Assembly (NCBI GenBank): GCA_007922195.1
Contig: ML681995.1
Span: forward strand, 15,358,558 to 15,422,557
Direction of reading: 5' to 3'
From: Podocnemis expansa
Taxonomy: Eukaryota > Chordata > Testudines > Podocnemididae
DNA: 64,000 nt
This document shows positions 1-13,175 of this stretch, one piece after another. The translations under genes were made by a program, and so were the position numbers. The notes under the pieces are model-generated. The model was not told where the DNA came from and did no database searches. It worked only from the letters and a program-made list of their open reading frames with translations. Each line of letters begins with the position of its first letter. Positions within the stretch are counted from its first letter, which is position 1.

Positions 1-47
<47 letters not shown>
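1..47. repeat. (AC)n microsatellite
   Basis: An uninterrupted AC dinucleotide run begins at the first base, so the left end of the tract lies outside the window. It ends just before unique sequence leading into a CR1 fragment. Confidence 0.97.
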
Positions 48-49
<2 letters not shown>

Positions 50-73
50 AACAGATCTGCAGTTCAAAAGAAT

Positions 74-1065
74 TATGGTTAGGATAAATAGACTACAAGA
101 TGGATAGGAAACTGCTTAGATCATTGGACTCAATGGGTAGTGATCCACACCTTGATGTTTATTTGGCAGTCAGTACCAAGCGGGGTGTGATGAGGGTCAG
201 TGCTGGGGTTGTTTTTGTTCAACATCTTCATTTAATGATCTGGAGGGTAGATTGCACCTTCAGCAAAAATGAGGATGACACTAAACTAGGGAGAGTGGTA
301 GATACCCTGGAGCGTAAGGATATGAAACAGAGCAGCCTAGACAAAGTTAGCGGATTAAGCCAAAAAGAATAAAAATCTGATGAGGTTTACAAGGACAAGT
401 GCAGAGTCTTGTATTTAAGACATAAGAATCCCATGCACTGGTACAGACTGGGGAACCACTGGCTGGGCAGCACTTCTGTAAAAAAGGACCTGGGGCTTAT
501 AATAGACAAGAAGCTGGAAGTGAGTCAACAGCATGTACTTACAGCAAGAAAGCTAATGGCTCATTGGCTTGCTTGTCTTAGTATGAGTATTGCCAGTAGA
601 TAAAGGGAAGAGATTATTCCCCTTTATTTGGCACTGGTAAGGCCACACCTAGAGTATTGTATCCAGTATCCCCCCCCCCCCACACACACACTCTGAAAGG
701 ATGTGGACAAATTGCAGGGAGTCCAGAGAAGGGAAGCAAAAATTATTAGGGAGTGGCACACATGACTTGTGAGGAGAGGCTGAGGAAACTAGGCTTGTTT
801 AGTTTGTAGAAAAAGGAATGAGGGGTGATTTGATAGCAGCCTTTAACTACCTGAAACGGGGTTCCAGGTAGGATGGAGCTAGGATGTTCTCCATCATGGT
901 AGGTGTCAGAACAGAAATCAAAGGTTTCAAGTTGGAGCGTGGGTGGTCTAGATTGGATATTAGGAAAAGCTTTTTCACTGGGAGGGTGATGAACCACTGG
1001 AATGCATTACCGGAGAAGTGGGGGAATCTCCATCCATGAAAGTCAAACTGAACCTTAAAGATGTA
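74..1065 (+). mobile_element. CR1 LINE fragment, decayed reverse transcriptase 3' half
   Basis: This is a 5'-truncated CR1 non-LTR retrotransposon in sense orientation. Successive broken frames read as the CR1 reverse transcriptase C-terminal half: an FNKDKC-like stretch near 390-415, a GSTSVKKDLG block at 475-500 (409-603 frame), the residues before the 'RPHLEYC' motif near 640-660, and the YEERL/LGLF block near 770-800. A C-run followed by ACAC has expanded at about 671-692. Frameshifts and stops occur throughout, so it is an old dead copy. It ends without the usual CR1 octamer tail and is joined directly to a Penelope-like tail fragment. Confidence 0.85.
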
Positions 1066-1160
1066 TTTTCAAAACATCTGAGGAAGTGGGATTTTCTCCC
1101 AGAAAAGCTCATGCGATTAAATAAATTTATATTAGTCTTTAAAAGTGTTGCAGGGTATCT
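1066..1160 (+). mobile_element. Penelope-like element 3' tail fragment
   Basis: The stretch carries the signature order seen in seven or more places in this window: an ATCTGA-type start, GTGGGATTTTCTCCC, AAAGCTCATGC, an AATAAATTT block, then TTAGTCTTTAAAAGTG and GCAGG. The same order forms the terminal part of the coding-competent Penelope-like element at 43937-47012, so I treat it as a tail fragment of that family. It has no coding capacity. Confidence 0.65.
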
Positions 1161-1917
1161 TTCTCATAGTTTCCCAGTGAATCTTATTAATATCTCTTTG
1201 TGTGTATAGTCTCCTTCATCTGAAGTCTTTGCAGCCTTTCTTTAACTTTTAGTCATCTTTTTCAGCATTAAGGACATTTGGTGCCATGTCATAAATGCAT
1301 TAATTAATAATGCCAACCTTTCTGGTGTTGGACTGCAAGTGTATTACTTGTGAACTCGTTGGTGTACAGTAGGCTTTCATAGTTTTGAATTTTCTGGTCA
1401 GCTTTCTTTTCTGTCAAATGTGGAGTATCCTGATATTTTTGGCCATGAAGTATTGCACACTTAGGCCCAAGTCCTGCAAACTCCTCCATGTAAGTGGAGC
1501 CTCAATTTGTGCAAAGCCCACTGATGTCCATAAAAGACCGTGAAGGCAAACCAACTTGCAAAACTGGAGCATTGTTTCTCCAATCAAGACTGAGGGATTT
1601 TATTTTTATACTTTGTTCATATTCTTCTCACTCATTGAGGCTTAAGACTAAGTCATCTATGGATTTGCATTCCCTATTTCCAATGCAACTTACAAAATCC
1701 AAGCTTGAAGGTCTTAAAATTGAGAGGTAAAATCAAGAGCTTTATGTTTAAAAACTTCCTGGAAGTCAGCACACGGACTATGGTTTAAGAGAGCATCACA
1801 AAACAAGCATGAATGCACACATTTTCAGAATGCTCTTTGAAGGTTAATCCTACCCTCATGATCAGCTGCTTTGTGTACAGATCAACTATGAACTGCAGAT
1901 TTTCCAGTAGATCAGGC
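1161..1917. other. Unassigned AT-rich DNA
   Basis: I see no recognisable gene, RNA or repeat family here. Short open frames lack any motif or low-complexity bias and are most likely chance. Composition is ordinary AT-rich intergenic or intronic sequence. Confidence 0.5.
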
Positions 1918-2095
1918 CAGCAGTTCTCAACTGCTATGTTGGGAGACATTACTGTGTTGCCACACAGCAGTAAGTGTGTCATAGTGACCTGGGAAGATGG
2001 CTGGATTTGGCCTAGAGGGAGTGGGCTAGTGTGTCCTGTAGAGTTGCAGTAGGCTACCAAATATGTTGTGACACATAAAAGGCTGAGAACCGCTG
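1918..2095. mobile_element. hAT-type MITE, 178 bp
   Basis: The left end CAGCAGTTCTCAA matches the reverse complement of the right end (CAGCGGTTCTCAG) over about 11 of 13 bases, the common terminal motif of hAT/Charlie-like elements. The flanking octamers, GATCAGGC on the left and CCTTAGGC on the right, agree at only five positions, so the 8-bp target duplication is decayed. There is no transposase; it is a non-autonomous copy. Confidence 0.65.
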
Positions 2096-2103
2096 CCTTA
2101 GGC

Positions 2104-4612
2104 TATATATAATGACAACCCCAGTGGATGTTAATATTAGGCATTGTCCTCTGATTTGCAGTCTGTGGCCCTCTTTTATCCATATAATTTTCCTTCTCTC
2201 TCCCCTCCCTCCAAAATAATGGGAGGACCCAATCCTTTGGCTCTTATGTGTTCAAATTGAATTGTGAACAGCTAAAGATAGTTATAATTTCATTTGTCCA
2301 ATCATCTCAGAGTACTTGAAAAACTATTAATCAGATTTGAATAAAAAAGTGTTTAAAAGTTGCCATAACTGGATATACTCCCTGTCACTTTCCTCATTCA
2401 ATTTCTTGTTTTCAGAGGGGTTTTATATATTAGCATATAATCCAGTTCAATAACTGAAAAAAAAAATACTCAGTGGCATTATCCACCAGTGCCATAGTTA
2501 ACATTCTTGACGTTTTACTTTTGTAGCCATCTTTCCTCAGCCTTTCTTAATAAGTATGTAAAAATGTATTAGGCGTGAAATGTGACCCAATTATTTCCCA
2601 CAAAACTGACTGATATTTTTGGCTCCTCTGAGTCTTCACACACCTATACCCTGACCTAATAAACACTTTTTGGGAGTAACTGGGTTCCCTTGGGCTACGC
2701 ACAAATTACTCATCTATTCGTGGCAAGGTGGTAAAGCATCCCCTTAGTGAAGATGGCAGTCAGTTTCCATTAATAAACCCTATTTTACTCTCCTTGTCAC
2801 TTTCTTTCTGCTAGAAGTTGACAAGTGCTGAAAATACTTTTACTTTTCTACCCTTTTTAATATGTGGCAGAGGTATGTGCAGGTTTTTGTCTGTTTAGAG
2901 AATTTCTATAACTGTGACCCATAGTAGTAAAAAATTGATCAATAATTTGTTTATATAGCTGTCACATATGCATCAATGCCAAGGAATATTAGTTAGAAAT
3001 CCTGAGCATTTAAAAGTATATAACTGACCTATCCAGTGTGTTAAAGATAAAGAGTAACCCTCTTTTTTGTTTTCATTTTTTGTTCATAGACTCTGTTGGT
3101 GGGTGAGTCCTTGTACATATTGAAGCAGAGGGGATCAACATGCAGAACCCTGCATCCACCTAAATGCCTTTCCCCTCAGCCAAAGGGGATGATCCATTGG
3201 ATCAAGTTGTCCCTTCAGTTTGGGGAATAAAAAAATTAAAAAACCAGGAATGGGAATAAGGGTCACAGATGTAAAATCAGGGACCCAAGAGGGCATGGAA
3301 CAGAGAGCCCTGGACAGCACACACTGCTTTTTGAGTGAGCCAGTGGACATGGCCTAGAGGAGCATGACCTGAGGGATGATCACAAGGAGGCCCCACAGTG
3401 GCAAAGCATGCCCCCCCATCTCACTCACCATCTAGCTTCTTCCTTCTGATCATGTTCGTGTGTGCAAGAGGCAGAGCTTTCTTGGTAGCTGTTCTGAGGC
3501 TGAATTAAGTCCCACAGAAAATAAGGACCATCTCATAAACCTCCCCATCTTCCATTCCAAATGCAGGGAGTAGTTCTACAGCCTGTCTTCTCTAAAATAA
3601 ACACTGAGCTACATGTACACTTAGCCCAAAACAAGCCCCAGCCCTACCTACAGCCTACAAAACTATTTGCTTCATTCACAATCCCCCCCTTTAGAGAAAG
3701 GTTGAGAGAGAAAGAGAGATGTGACAGAGGAAGTCATGTTGCTTAATGAAAGGCAGGTAGGTGCTCAGATGCTATGATGGTGAAGACAGTATAATAACCT
3801 GTATAGACTAGAGCAGCATAGAATTAGGGTTGATACAACATTCACTGAAGTACAAGGAATCTTCAATTTGTTAGTACAGTGCCTACCACTATGGGGTACT
3901 GATTGCTGATGTGGAGTGTTACCGTAATACAAACAATAAATTGAATATAGTCAGTCCTCAGAGGAACACTTCTTGCATAAAAGGCTGAAAGATACTTTCT
4001 TCCTCTGTTACACCAAAGTCTTCAGTACACATTCCACAGACCCAGATATGGGCTTGGAGCTAGATCTTGCATTTTTTATCACTTGTAAAGTCATAGGTTA
4101 TAAAACCAAACGGAACCATTATGTACTCTGATCTTGTGCATCACAGTGGCCACAAGACTTCCCTCAATTACTCCTGCTTGAACTAAAGCAGATCTTTTAG
4201 AAGACCATCTGATCCTGATTTTAAAATTGTGAGCAATGGAGTCCCCACAAACCACGATAAATTGTTACAATACTTATTTATTTTTGATGATTTTAAAAAA
4301 AATACCTTCTTTCTAGTCTGATTTTTTTGTCTAGTTTCTTGACTTCTAATCATAGAAGTTTTCTTAAGGAACAAAAATATGAAGGAGTATATTTGCATTC
4401 TTACAACACATACCAAACACAATAAAGCAGATAAATGCTGGGCAGAGCAGAGTTCAGGCTGAGCAAAAGTAGTTTAGAAACATTAAAGAAGGAATGCAAA
4501 CACATTTTAATATAAGCAATCAGAATAAAAGGCATTACTTCAATTTAGAATTTCCCTTCTGCTGCTTCAAGATCTGAAGTTCTGCCTCAGTGGAGAAGGG
4601 AGTAATGTGTGA
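2104..4612. other. Unassigned AT-rich DNA
   Basis: About 2.5 kb with no supported gene. No conserved domain is apparent in any frame, no RNA gene is visible and no repeat family is recognised. The short purine-rich run near 3695-3730 is simple sequence only. Confidence 0.5.
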
Positions 4613-4614
4613 CT

Positions 4615-4650
<36 letters not shown>

Positions 4651-4669
4651 TTCTTTCTTTCTTTCTTTC
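4613..4669. repeat. (TTTC)n microsatellite
   Basis: Fourteen or so TTTC units run from 4613 to 4669, with one register slip (TTTTC) near 4651. It sits in unassigned DNA. Confidence 0.95.
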
Positions 4670-5936
4670 ATGAGAAATGTAAAAGAATAGCAAGGGCATC
4701 AGTGTGCCTTTTCTTGTTATACTTGCATACTGATCTCCATAATATTAAAGGTTAGGACAGTGGTTAACAGATCAGGATCACCTGCTTTTCACGGTCGATT
4801 GTAATAATCAACTGTGCAGTATGGGCCTTGTATGACAGCTGACAATTATGATATTACAGAAGTGTCTGACTTGTCTTTGTAGACACTGTGAAGGAGGGCA
4901 GGCACTTACAAACTTTTTCTATAATGTGTCTGACAGTACCATGTTCAAAGAATTATGAACTGCATACCACATTTACGTTAATTGTATAAAAGGCACTGTG
5001 GATTATAATGAAATTTCAGTAACAAAATGTTAACAAATACCTAACTGCACCCTTGATAAGGACAACATTGACAAGCACATTTATGCTTGATTTTTTTTGC
5101 CTTGCGTTCTTGTATTTCCCTTTTTTTTCTGTTAATTTCTTGCTCTGTGCATGTTAGTAATTTATGGAAAAATAAATATGGCAAAATGTGGAGTTTGACT
5201 TCTAGGTTAAACAGGCACTGAGGTGATAAGAAGTGCTTATTTGTAAGAAGTGATATTTGCATGGCAACACTTTTTAATTGGGCAAATGAACTCTTATCTG
5301 GATTCAAGGGGAAAATATCTGATTTCAATTTTGGAGAAAGTTCAGATTTTCTACAGTACTCCATATTTAATTTTCTGTAACTTTGTTACTTTGGCTAGGT
5401 GAACTGTCAGGATTCTTTTTAAAGCCAACTTATGTTTAGCTCTTTTACACCCCAAGTTTGACACTGTGCAATTATTAAAATAACTGAATGAACAATCCTA
5501 AATTGGTATTGTCTGCCTCATGTATCTATTTGTCTTGTATAGTAACCTCTTGTGCATGTACATCATAAATACAGCAATTAGAGATTTATTCCAAATGTTG
5601 TCAAGGGCTCAGTGCTTGAATGCAAGAGTACTGTATATTGTATTTTCCAGAACTGGCAGAGTATAGCTCACTCTATGACTCTTATGGTTGGGTCTGGAAC
5701 TTGGTGTTCTTACCACCGCTTTGAAGATCACCTAAAGACTGAGTTAAAGAACAGCGTTGAAGGAGCAGAGGTAACAAGTTAGGCCCTGAATCTAATTTTA
5801 AGCTCTTGAGCAGGTCTAATAGAATCAATATACCAATTCATCTGCTTAAAGTGATACAAGTATAAGTGTTTGAAGATTTAGGATTCCAAAGCAAAAGTGC
5901 CAGTCCTGCAAGCTGGACCATTGACTTCAATGGAAC
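4670..5936. other. Unassigned AT-rich DNA
   Basis: No gene or repeat family is supported. The reverse-strand 107-codon frame at 5041-5364 is lysine-rich at its end, has no recognisable motif and no partner exon signals that I can see; I treat it as chance. Confidence 0.45.
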
Positions 5937-6052
5937 TCTGACAAAGTGGGTTGCAGTCCACAAAAGCTTATGCCCAAAGAAATGTTGATCTTTAAGGTGA
6001 CAAAGACTCTCATTATCTTTGTTGTATACAAAGTAACATAGCTACGCCTCTG
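5937..6052 (+). mobile_element. Penelope-like 3' tail fragment, second subtype
   Basis: The order TGACAAAGTGGGTTGCAGTCC, AAAAGCTTATGCCC, TTTAAGGTGACAAAG and CATAGCTACGCCTCTGG follows the terminal tail of a related Penelope-like subfamily, closer to the arms at 38691-38959 than to the 44-kb element. The fragment is about 115 bp and non-coding. Confidence 0.6.
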
Positions 6053-6260
6053 GAAAGGGAGAATTCAAAATCCTACTGGTATGTGATGGTACCACTGAAT
6101 TGTATGTGTACCTGCAAGAAAACTAAAATCATATTATGTTTAAGACACAGCAAGCACTTTTACAACTGGTATTATTGTGCTAGTAAAAAACACAATAATG
6201 CAGCATTTACTAGAAGCTGGAATCCTAATGCATGGACAGACTGAGGCCATTGGCATAGAT

Positions 6261-6448
6261 CAGTATTTCCCAACCAGTGTGCTCTCAGGCCTGAGCAGGG
6301 ACATCACAGAATTTTTGGAAAAGCTTCTCAGAGTTTTGGATTAGTTCATGAATATTCATGAATTCATTTGGCACTTCTATGGTGGTGTGCTTTAGAATAA
6401 TTAAAGGTATCAAGGGGTGCCATGCAGAGAAAAGGTTGGGAACCACTG
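6261..6448. mobile_element. hAT-type MITE, 188 bp, with 8-bp target duplication
   Basis: The left end CAGTATTTCCCAACC matches the reverse complement of the right end, CAGTGGTTCCCAACC. The flanks GCATAGAT (6253-6260) and GCATCGAT (6449-6456) agree at seven of eight bases. Internal sequence (ATTCATGAATATTCATGAATT, split by single changes) matches in reverse the element at 41525-41742, so both are copies of one family. It carries no transposase. Confidence 0.85.
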
Positions 6449-6456
6449 GCATCGAT

Positions 6457-9400
6457 TTTGTCCTGAGAGAGGTTGTTAATATTACTGTTTGTATATGAGC
6501 AAAACCAAACTTTAGTGCATAGAGTTTAAACACAAGGCCAAGGAGAGGGGAGGGGATTCCCTCTATAACCATATATCTAAGAGTAGCTGTCACTTCTAGG
6601 CTACATGTGTGAAATTTGCCATGGAAGGAAAGCCCCTTTATTAAGTCTATGATACTTCATGGAGCCATGCCACTCTCTTTTAGATGCTATGAGGCCGTTA
6701 GTAGATTAGCTGTGCCTGAATTCTTTCCCCTACTCAGTAAGGGTAAAAGGCACAGTTGTGAGATCAGCATTAGCTTGCATAGAAAATTCTGTGCATATTT
6801 CTACAGGGAGGATAATATGTGGGGTACACCAGGAATGTCTTAGCTTCACTCCATTTCTTTCCCTATTTCACAGACAAAATACCACCAAAAAGTAAAAGAG
6901 CACCCTGTTCACTCCATGGGTGGGTCTACATTGCTAGGGGAAAAAAAATGCGTTCTTAACTTTGGTTAGCTAACACAGGGTAAAAGAACAATGTAGACAA
7001 GGTGTAGCAACTTGAGTTCAAGCCTGTAAAAGAGCTTCCATGGAGTCTATGGAAGGTTAATAATTCCACTTCGACTCTTTTACCCACCCTGTCATTCCTT
7101 CCTCACATACAGAATTGGGGAGCAGAATGCAGCCCTGTCTCTGGAGAGACAGCTGTGAGGAGATTTGCGGTGTTCAGTTAAAATAAAAAAGTTGGCGTTG
7201 TGTCTAGATCTTAGTTTTTGATGTATTGATTTTTTTTAGGTGATATAACTGAAACATTTAAGGTAAAATAAGTGGTCATTGTGTGCCACTTCAGTAAAAA
7301 GCCCAAAATAAACATGCACACTTTGGGCCAAATCCTCTTTTGGCTTTATCCCTGTTCTTCAGTCAGAAAGTTCCCCATCATGGAAACTATTCTCTTCAGG
7401 CTGATGTGTGACAGTGTTTTCCTAGGGTATGCCAATAAAGAGACTGTTTAGTACTTTCCACAAAGTTTTTCAGACCCACAAATTACATTGACAATCATAT
7501 GGTACACCTGGATGAGTCTTACCCCTCTACTTTTAATTAATTTTTCTTGTATATTATCTGAGGGTCTTTAACACTCTTCAGTATCTGCACTGAATCCCCA
7601 ACTTCTTCACTTATAGTAAAAGATTCATTGGGATAAGCTGAGCTTTTCATATAGCTCTCCTCTTGTCTTTCACTTGCAACTTAGAATCAGTGTTACTTAT
7701 CTTATACTCTTCCTAGTAGTACCTGTTCTAAGTGATGAATGATATGGTGCTTTTCCTGCCTGAGAAACCCTTTAAGGGTGTTCTGATGGTTTTAGTAGGA
7801 CTGCCTAGTGACATTTGCCATAAATAAATTTTGTATCTCTGTGCACAGTTATTCAGGCCAGTTTTTTTTTTCTACTTGAATCAATAAATACATGGATCAG
7901 TAAGCTTCATTTATCAAAATGTCATAGACCTAAAGTCAAAGTTCATACAACTCTCTTGGATATAAAATCCTGTGTTTTGACCATCCCTCTTGTGTAAGCA
8001 TCTTTTGACTGTAAAAAGATATGCAGACAAAGCAGCAGTTTGCAATCTTGTAATTATGTTGTTGCTGTGTAAGGAATTACAATTGACAGAAGCAAGCATG
8101 ATATGGAACCTCTACCAATACATTAATCAGCTTCACTGGGCTGCATAATACAACATTAATTGTAGGATCAGCCTTGTATCTAGTTACTATTTTACAGAAA
8201 GAGCAAATCTTTGATCATCTCTGAAAATAATCTTAAAAATACAGAGCATTTTAACTGTTCTTTTTATCCAGTATATTTCCCACTGCAGAATCAGATGTAT
8301 TTCTTTAAATATTTTTCTACAACACATCAGAAGAAATAAAATTAGTCTACTGATGACTAAAGACAATAAATATGACTCTGTGGTCATTTTGTAGTAAACT
8401 AGCAGGTTTAGCTATTGAGGAAGACTCTCACCAGCAGACCTTTTGGGAAGGATATGGACCAACTTCATAATCTTCTCCAGGATGCTGAATAACTAGGAAG
8501 AAGTGGTGTTGAGAAGGTATCAAGTGTATGGACAGAGCTAAAGGGCTGTGTGTGGGAGGGTGATGTTGGTATTTTGTTAGCAGTCAGTGGTGCAGGTATT
8601 TTGTTAGTGGTGCAGCAAGCAGGCAAATTTGTAGGAAATAGATCTTAATTGAATGTGAGTAGATGTCAGTGTGGCACACTGGGAAAAGCCTGTTTGTCCG
8701 AGCCCCTTTTCCTCTGGGGAATTGCATCACAAAGACCCTTGTGTCTATCTGATATATGATCTAACAGGGTAGATCCCTAGGAGCATTCTTGTTTATTGAT
8801 ATTGGTATTATGCTCTTTTGCTCTCCTGCCTCAAGCATCTGAATCTATGTGCTTGGGCTCCATGCAAGGGAGAGAGCAACTTAGGCTTGGGGTCACAGAA
8901 TGTATGTGCAGAAGAAGAGGCTACAGAGAAGATAAATTGGAAAGTAGCCTGGAAGCTGGAAGAGAAGCCAAGCTGGAAAATAGCTTGTGGCTGGCAGAAT
9001 CCTTTTTGTTGAAGTGCCTTCAGGGCTTGCTTCAGCATTGTGGTACGCTTGGCATGTTGTCAAGGGTGTGAAGGGGAATGCCTGTGTGCATTGCACTGCA
9101 GCTACATTGAGCCTTGGAATAGCCTACAGATGACAGTAGGAAGCTCTTGTAAACTGGAACAGCTCCCAGGACTGTTCTGATTTATGTTGCCACTGAACAG
9201 GCCCTCCACTAGGGCCAGAATCTGAGCAATGCAAAGATGACCAGTCTTCCCCTTTCTGCAAGTTATGCTTCCTGGGAAATACAGCACAAAAGCTGGCCTA
9301 GTTTTTCTTTCTGTGAGTATCTGTGGGTATCTCATGATGTGACAGCTTTGTCTACTCATGTGCGTAAGAGTCCTCTTTGCTCAGATCACCCAGCTGACAA

Positions 9401-9724
9401 TAGGGAGGCAGGTCCCATCCCTCTCTGTTAATTTTAATTTTACTCTTAACTTTGGGGTAATAGACATCTTTGATTTAAAGGCTGTTTCTTAACGTGCACT
9501 AATCGTTTATGATGTGTTTTCTTGGTACGGGCAAAGTGGTGATGATGATGGAAGATCAGAAGGCTTACTGGTAGTTCCAGAGTGGATTATATGGATGGGA
9601 TTTTGAAAGGCTTTAAGCACCGGTCTAACTTTCTACCTCTTGTGTGGTCAGAGATTTTTATCCCAAGCTACCTGTCTGAACCTTTGATATAGAATGTGAA
9701 CCAGCAGAAATGCCTTAAAAGGGG
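6457..9724. other. Unassigned DNA left of the ERV
   Basis: About 3.3 kb with no supported gene. Near 8568-8614 the word GGTATTTTGTTAG is repeated after about 27 bases with adjacent GTGGTGCAG, a small local duplication. Overlapping open frames on both strands at 8796-9431 have no domain signal and are mutually exclusive shadows of a slightly GC-richer stretch. Confidence 0.45.
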
Positions 9725-9730
9725 TTTCAA

Positions 9731-10851
9731 ATTCCTGAATAACAATAATGTATTTATTTACCTGGTTATAAGAGGATAACAGTACCAAAGCATCTTGTAA
9801 TGCTTTTAAAAACAATAATTAGTCTTAAGATATAAGTAAGAGTTAATGATAAGAAGATTCAGCAGCTAGCAATTGAAAAGTAGTGTTGCCCCTCTTACCT
9901 AAAGTCACCCTACATGCTCATTACATAGCCTTTAGAGTGTTGTCCCTCTTTACCCTCCTTTCTTCAGTGTCACCTTGTGTGCCCATTTTCTAGCCCTCAG
10001 AATGTCATTCCTCTGTGCCCTCTCCAAGTAACTCAACCTTGTATGTGCTTCCCCCTGCCACACTACAAATATCTGGTAGCTGACAGGCAGTGGTGTGGCA
10101 GGTAAAGGAGGGAACTAGAAGAGGAAGAGATCAGAAGAAGAGAGGAAGCCAAGAAAAAGATCAAGAAGGCAAAGAACAGGACAAGCAAGCTGAAGAGAAC
10201 TGAGAATTTAGGTAAAATATGGCTTTGGACAACTGAGCTACCTATTTCCATCTCCTCTCTGTGTCTAAGCCTAAGGCAATCCTTGTGTCAGTATTGACAG
10301 AGCAGGATGATTACTGGAGATGAACAGATGGATAGAAGAAAAGTTTTGTAAACTCTGATTCTGTACATCTAGATAGTCCTGTCAGTACAGCTGAATGATG
10401 ATGGTGGGAGTGAAACACTCTTCTCTTTGGTACAAATCCAGCAGCTATCTTTTCAACACTTGCTGACTGTCTAGTTAATTAAGTTTTCATAGTTATTAAT
10501 AATAGACTGTTAAGAATTGTTTAAGCTCATTCTGAAATATTACCATATATCCTGTGATAGAACTTCATTCTTTGTTTCTGTCACTGTTCTATATTTTCTG
10601 TAATAATTGTGCTAAGTTAAATGTTAAAAGTATATAGTTGGCTGATTCAAATGATTTCCAGTTGTAAATCTCATTGTTTATTTAAGATATTTACCAGTAC
10701 TATCTGCTTGTTTTTGAGGAAAATACTGATCTAAGTGTCAATTCTTGATCTAAGGGCTATATCTTTGTTTCTTACGTATATTAAAACCATTAGCCCAGCA
10801 GACAACATGGATTCTATCCCAGAAATTTCTTGGAAGGATGGTATTGGTAAA
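9731..10851 (+). repeat. 5' LTR of the endogenous retrovirus
   Basis: The segment aligns along its whole length with 21438-22713. Shared blocks include ATTCCTGAATAA at the start, TTACCTGGT-ATAAGA, AAGAAGAG-GA-purine blocks near 10100-10160, GGTGGGAGTGAAAC near 10400, ACCATAT/AATTGTGCTAA near 10550-10620 and GGATTCTATCCCAGAAAT near 10808. A TACAAATA or TATAAATA motif precedes GCTGACAGG in both copies and is the best TATA-like candidate. Differences are frequent, so the insertion is old. Confidence 0.85.
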
Positions 10852-11852
10852 TAATTTTGATTTTTCTGGGTAACAAATTGGAGTCCATTTACAGGTTGTG
10901 GCTGCTTGTTTGCTAAAAAGAAACAATTGACAACAGCCAGTGAAACTTTTAAAGAGGTTAAGACTCAAAATCACATTTAAATATTTTAAATACAAATATC
11001 TTTATGCATATATTTAGGTGTATTCATAATTGGTTGTTGTGGTGTGTGTGTGTATGCACGTGTGCACACACGCCCCCCCATATTACCTAACACCACACAG
11101 TGTACAACGCAATGACAAATCCATACAAATTAAAACAACTCATTTGTGCAACACACAGCTACTAACTATACAAGTTAAAATTAATACAACTGCACAATAA
11201 AAATATCTAACTTATATAAGCATTGTTAGAACAGTGGGCCTGATCAAGTCTTTGGATCAGGCAAGCCAAATTATGGAGAAAGTAGCAATTTGGTTTCCCA
11301 GGTCTGTTGTTTACAAGAATACTATAAAGAATTAGGTCAAGATACTGTGAAAGGTAACTTGACATTCAAGCGTCATGTTTTTTATATCACTAGTAAAGGA
11401 TGGTCAGACTGTATAGTGTTATAAATTGATAACACTTTTAAAGGTAAGATAAAAAGGAATAACACTTAACACAAATACAAAACACACACTATAGCACAAA
11501 ATATATATACACCACATCTAACCAACTGAAGGCGCATCAACAGGTAAGCGAGGTAAGAAGTAGACTGAGTAATTATTGTACATTTAGTAACACTAGTGAT
11601 TCATTGTTAAAATATTTTGAGTACTCAAAGGAACACAACTATGCTTTTTCATATTAGCATTAGTTGACAAAGTTCATCTTGATGACAATCTGGAGCCATA
11701 AAGTGCTCCAGATTGAAGTTTTAATTTGGGGCTTGAGCGTAAACTTCCCCAAATTGACGTGATGAAGCAAACTTTAAAATGTAAATAATTACGACATTCT
11801 AAGATTATAAAATCCCCTAAATTATGGTAAGGGATTAAGGTATAAAGTCTGG
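10852..11852 (+). other. ERV leader region, no clear coding
   Basis: This follows the 5' LTR. A TGGGTAACAAATTGGAGTCC stretch at about 10867-10886 begins with TGG, as primer-binding sites do, but I cannot match it to a particular tRNA. A GT/CA-rich patch at 11038-11075 can fold back on itself. No gag frame is evident yet. Confidence 0.4.
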
Positions 11853-13030
11853 GTGGTAAGTAGTAACTTCTTCATTGAAGCATGGAAAGCATGGTTTGAA
11901 ACATCTCTAGTTAATATAAAAATGTCAGGAAAGGAAAAGCAGAAGCAGTTTAATACCTCAAATAATGCTAGGAGAGAGTTTGGGAGACTTTGTTCAAAAA
12001 ATAGAACAGGGTCCATGGAAGGAAAACATCTCTATAGGACTTGCACTCTATCAGCATTTGAATAAGCAATGGATACAGTAAATTCAGTCAGGGAAAAGAA
12101 AAGGAATTTTTATAGGAAAATTCACTGAAGAGGAAAAATCAAGCAACATTGCAGTATTTGCATATCACGTGATTTGTTTTAAGTAGAAAAGTTAGTGACA
12201 GAAAGGCAAGCAATGGGGGGGGATAAAATAAATAAGGAAATGAGCAGTTACATTAATAGTAACAATGCTAAGCCAAACCAGTTAGTTACATCACATTTAA
12301 GTACATCACTAATTGAATTGAATAAAATGAGAAAGGACCTGGGAGACTTGGTTCTAGAGGCTGAGAAAATGGAAGCATAAGGCAACAGAATCAAAATGTG
12401 GTGAGAGTGATGCTCACAGATGCAGGAAAAAAAAAAGGAGAAATAATGCAGCATGCTTAAAACAGATAAAAGCACTCAAAGAAGAATTAAGATTTAATAA
12501 AGGAAGAATAGTAACTGTTAAATCTAGTGTCAATTAATGGGACACTGAGGAAATAGAATTAGAAAATGATTGGGATAACTTCTATAACCATTTAAAGGAG
12601 AAAGAGTTATCCTCAGGGTCACATAGTCCATTAAGGGAAGAATTAGAGGAAATTCAGAGACTGCAACCTATTGCACCAATAGTAACACCCACAGTTAATA
12701 AAAATATTGCAGCAGGTTATGCAGGGGGAACAGAAGGATATACAGAGGAAAGACCTATTCCCTGGAATAGATAAGGTTTCTAGGGAAAGCTATAGGCCCC
12801 TTAAATAAGAATATAATAGTTGTATGCCTAACAAAAGCAGCAGGGGTGCCCAAGATAATAGGAAGGGATCTCTCACCTCTAGTTAGGGAATATACAAGCT
12901 CAAAGAACTCTTCAGGACTTCCTTATGAAATCCAAGGGGAAGGACAAAAAAAAAAAGTCACAGAGGAAGAAATGTTAAAATTCTTTCCCAGTGAAGATCT
13001 GATTATGTGGTTCCATAAAGCAAAGTAGAA
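11853..13030 (+). pseudogene. Gag-like remnant of the ERV
   Basis: Short lysine- and glutamate-rich frames at 11853-12065, 12195-12380 and 12846-13028, with a charged, proline-containing stretch between 12540 and 12780, occupy the position of gag. No matrix, capsid or CCHC nucleocapsid motif can be confirmed by eye, so the call rests mainly on position and on the A-rich coding-like composition. Several stops and shifts separate the pieces; it cannot make a Gag protein. Confidence 0.45.
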
Positions 13031-13175
13031 ACCTGGTTAAAGTCCAGAACCATACCTAACTAGAAGGAAACTAGCATTTAAGCATTCTGGATTAACAGGA
13101 AAAAAAAAAAGAGAGAAGTCTATGATGTAGTCCTATTTAGGAAAGCTTTGCTGTTGAGATTTAATCAGAATATAA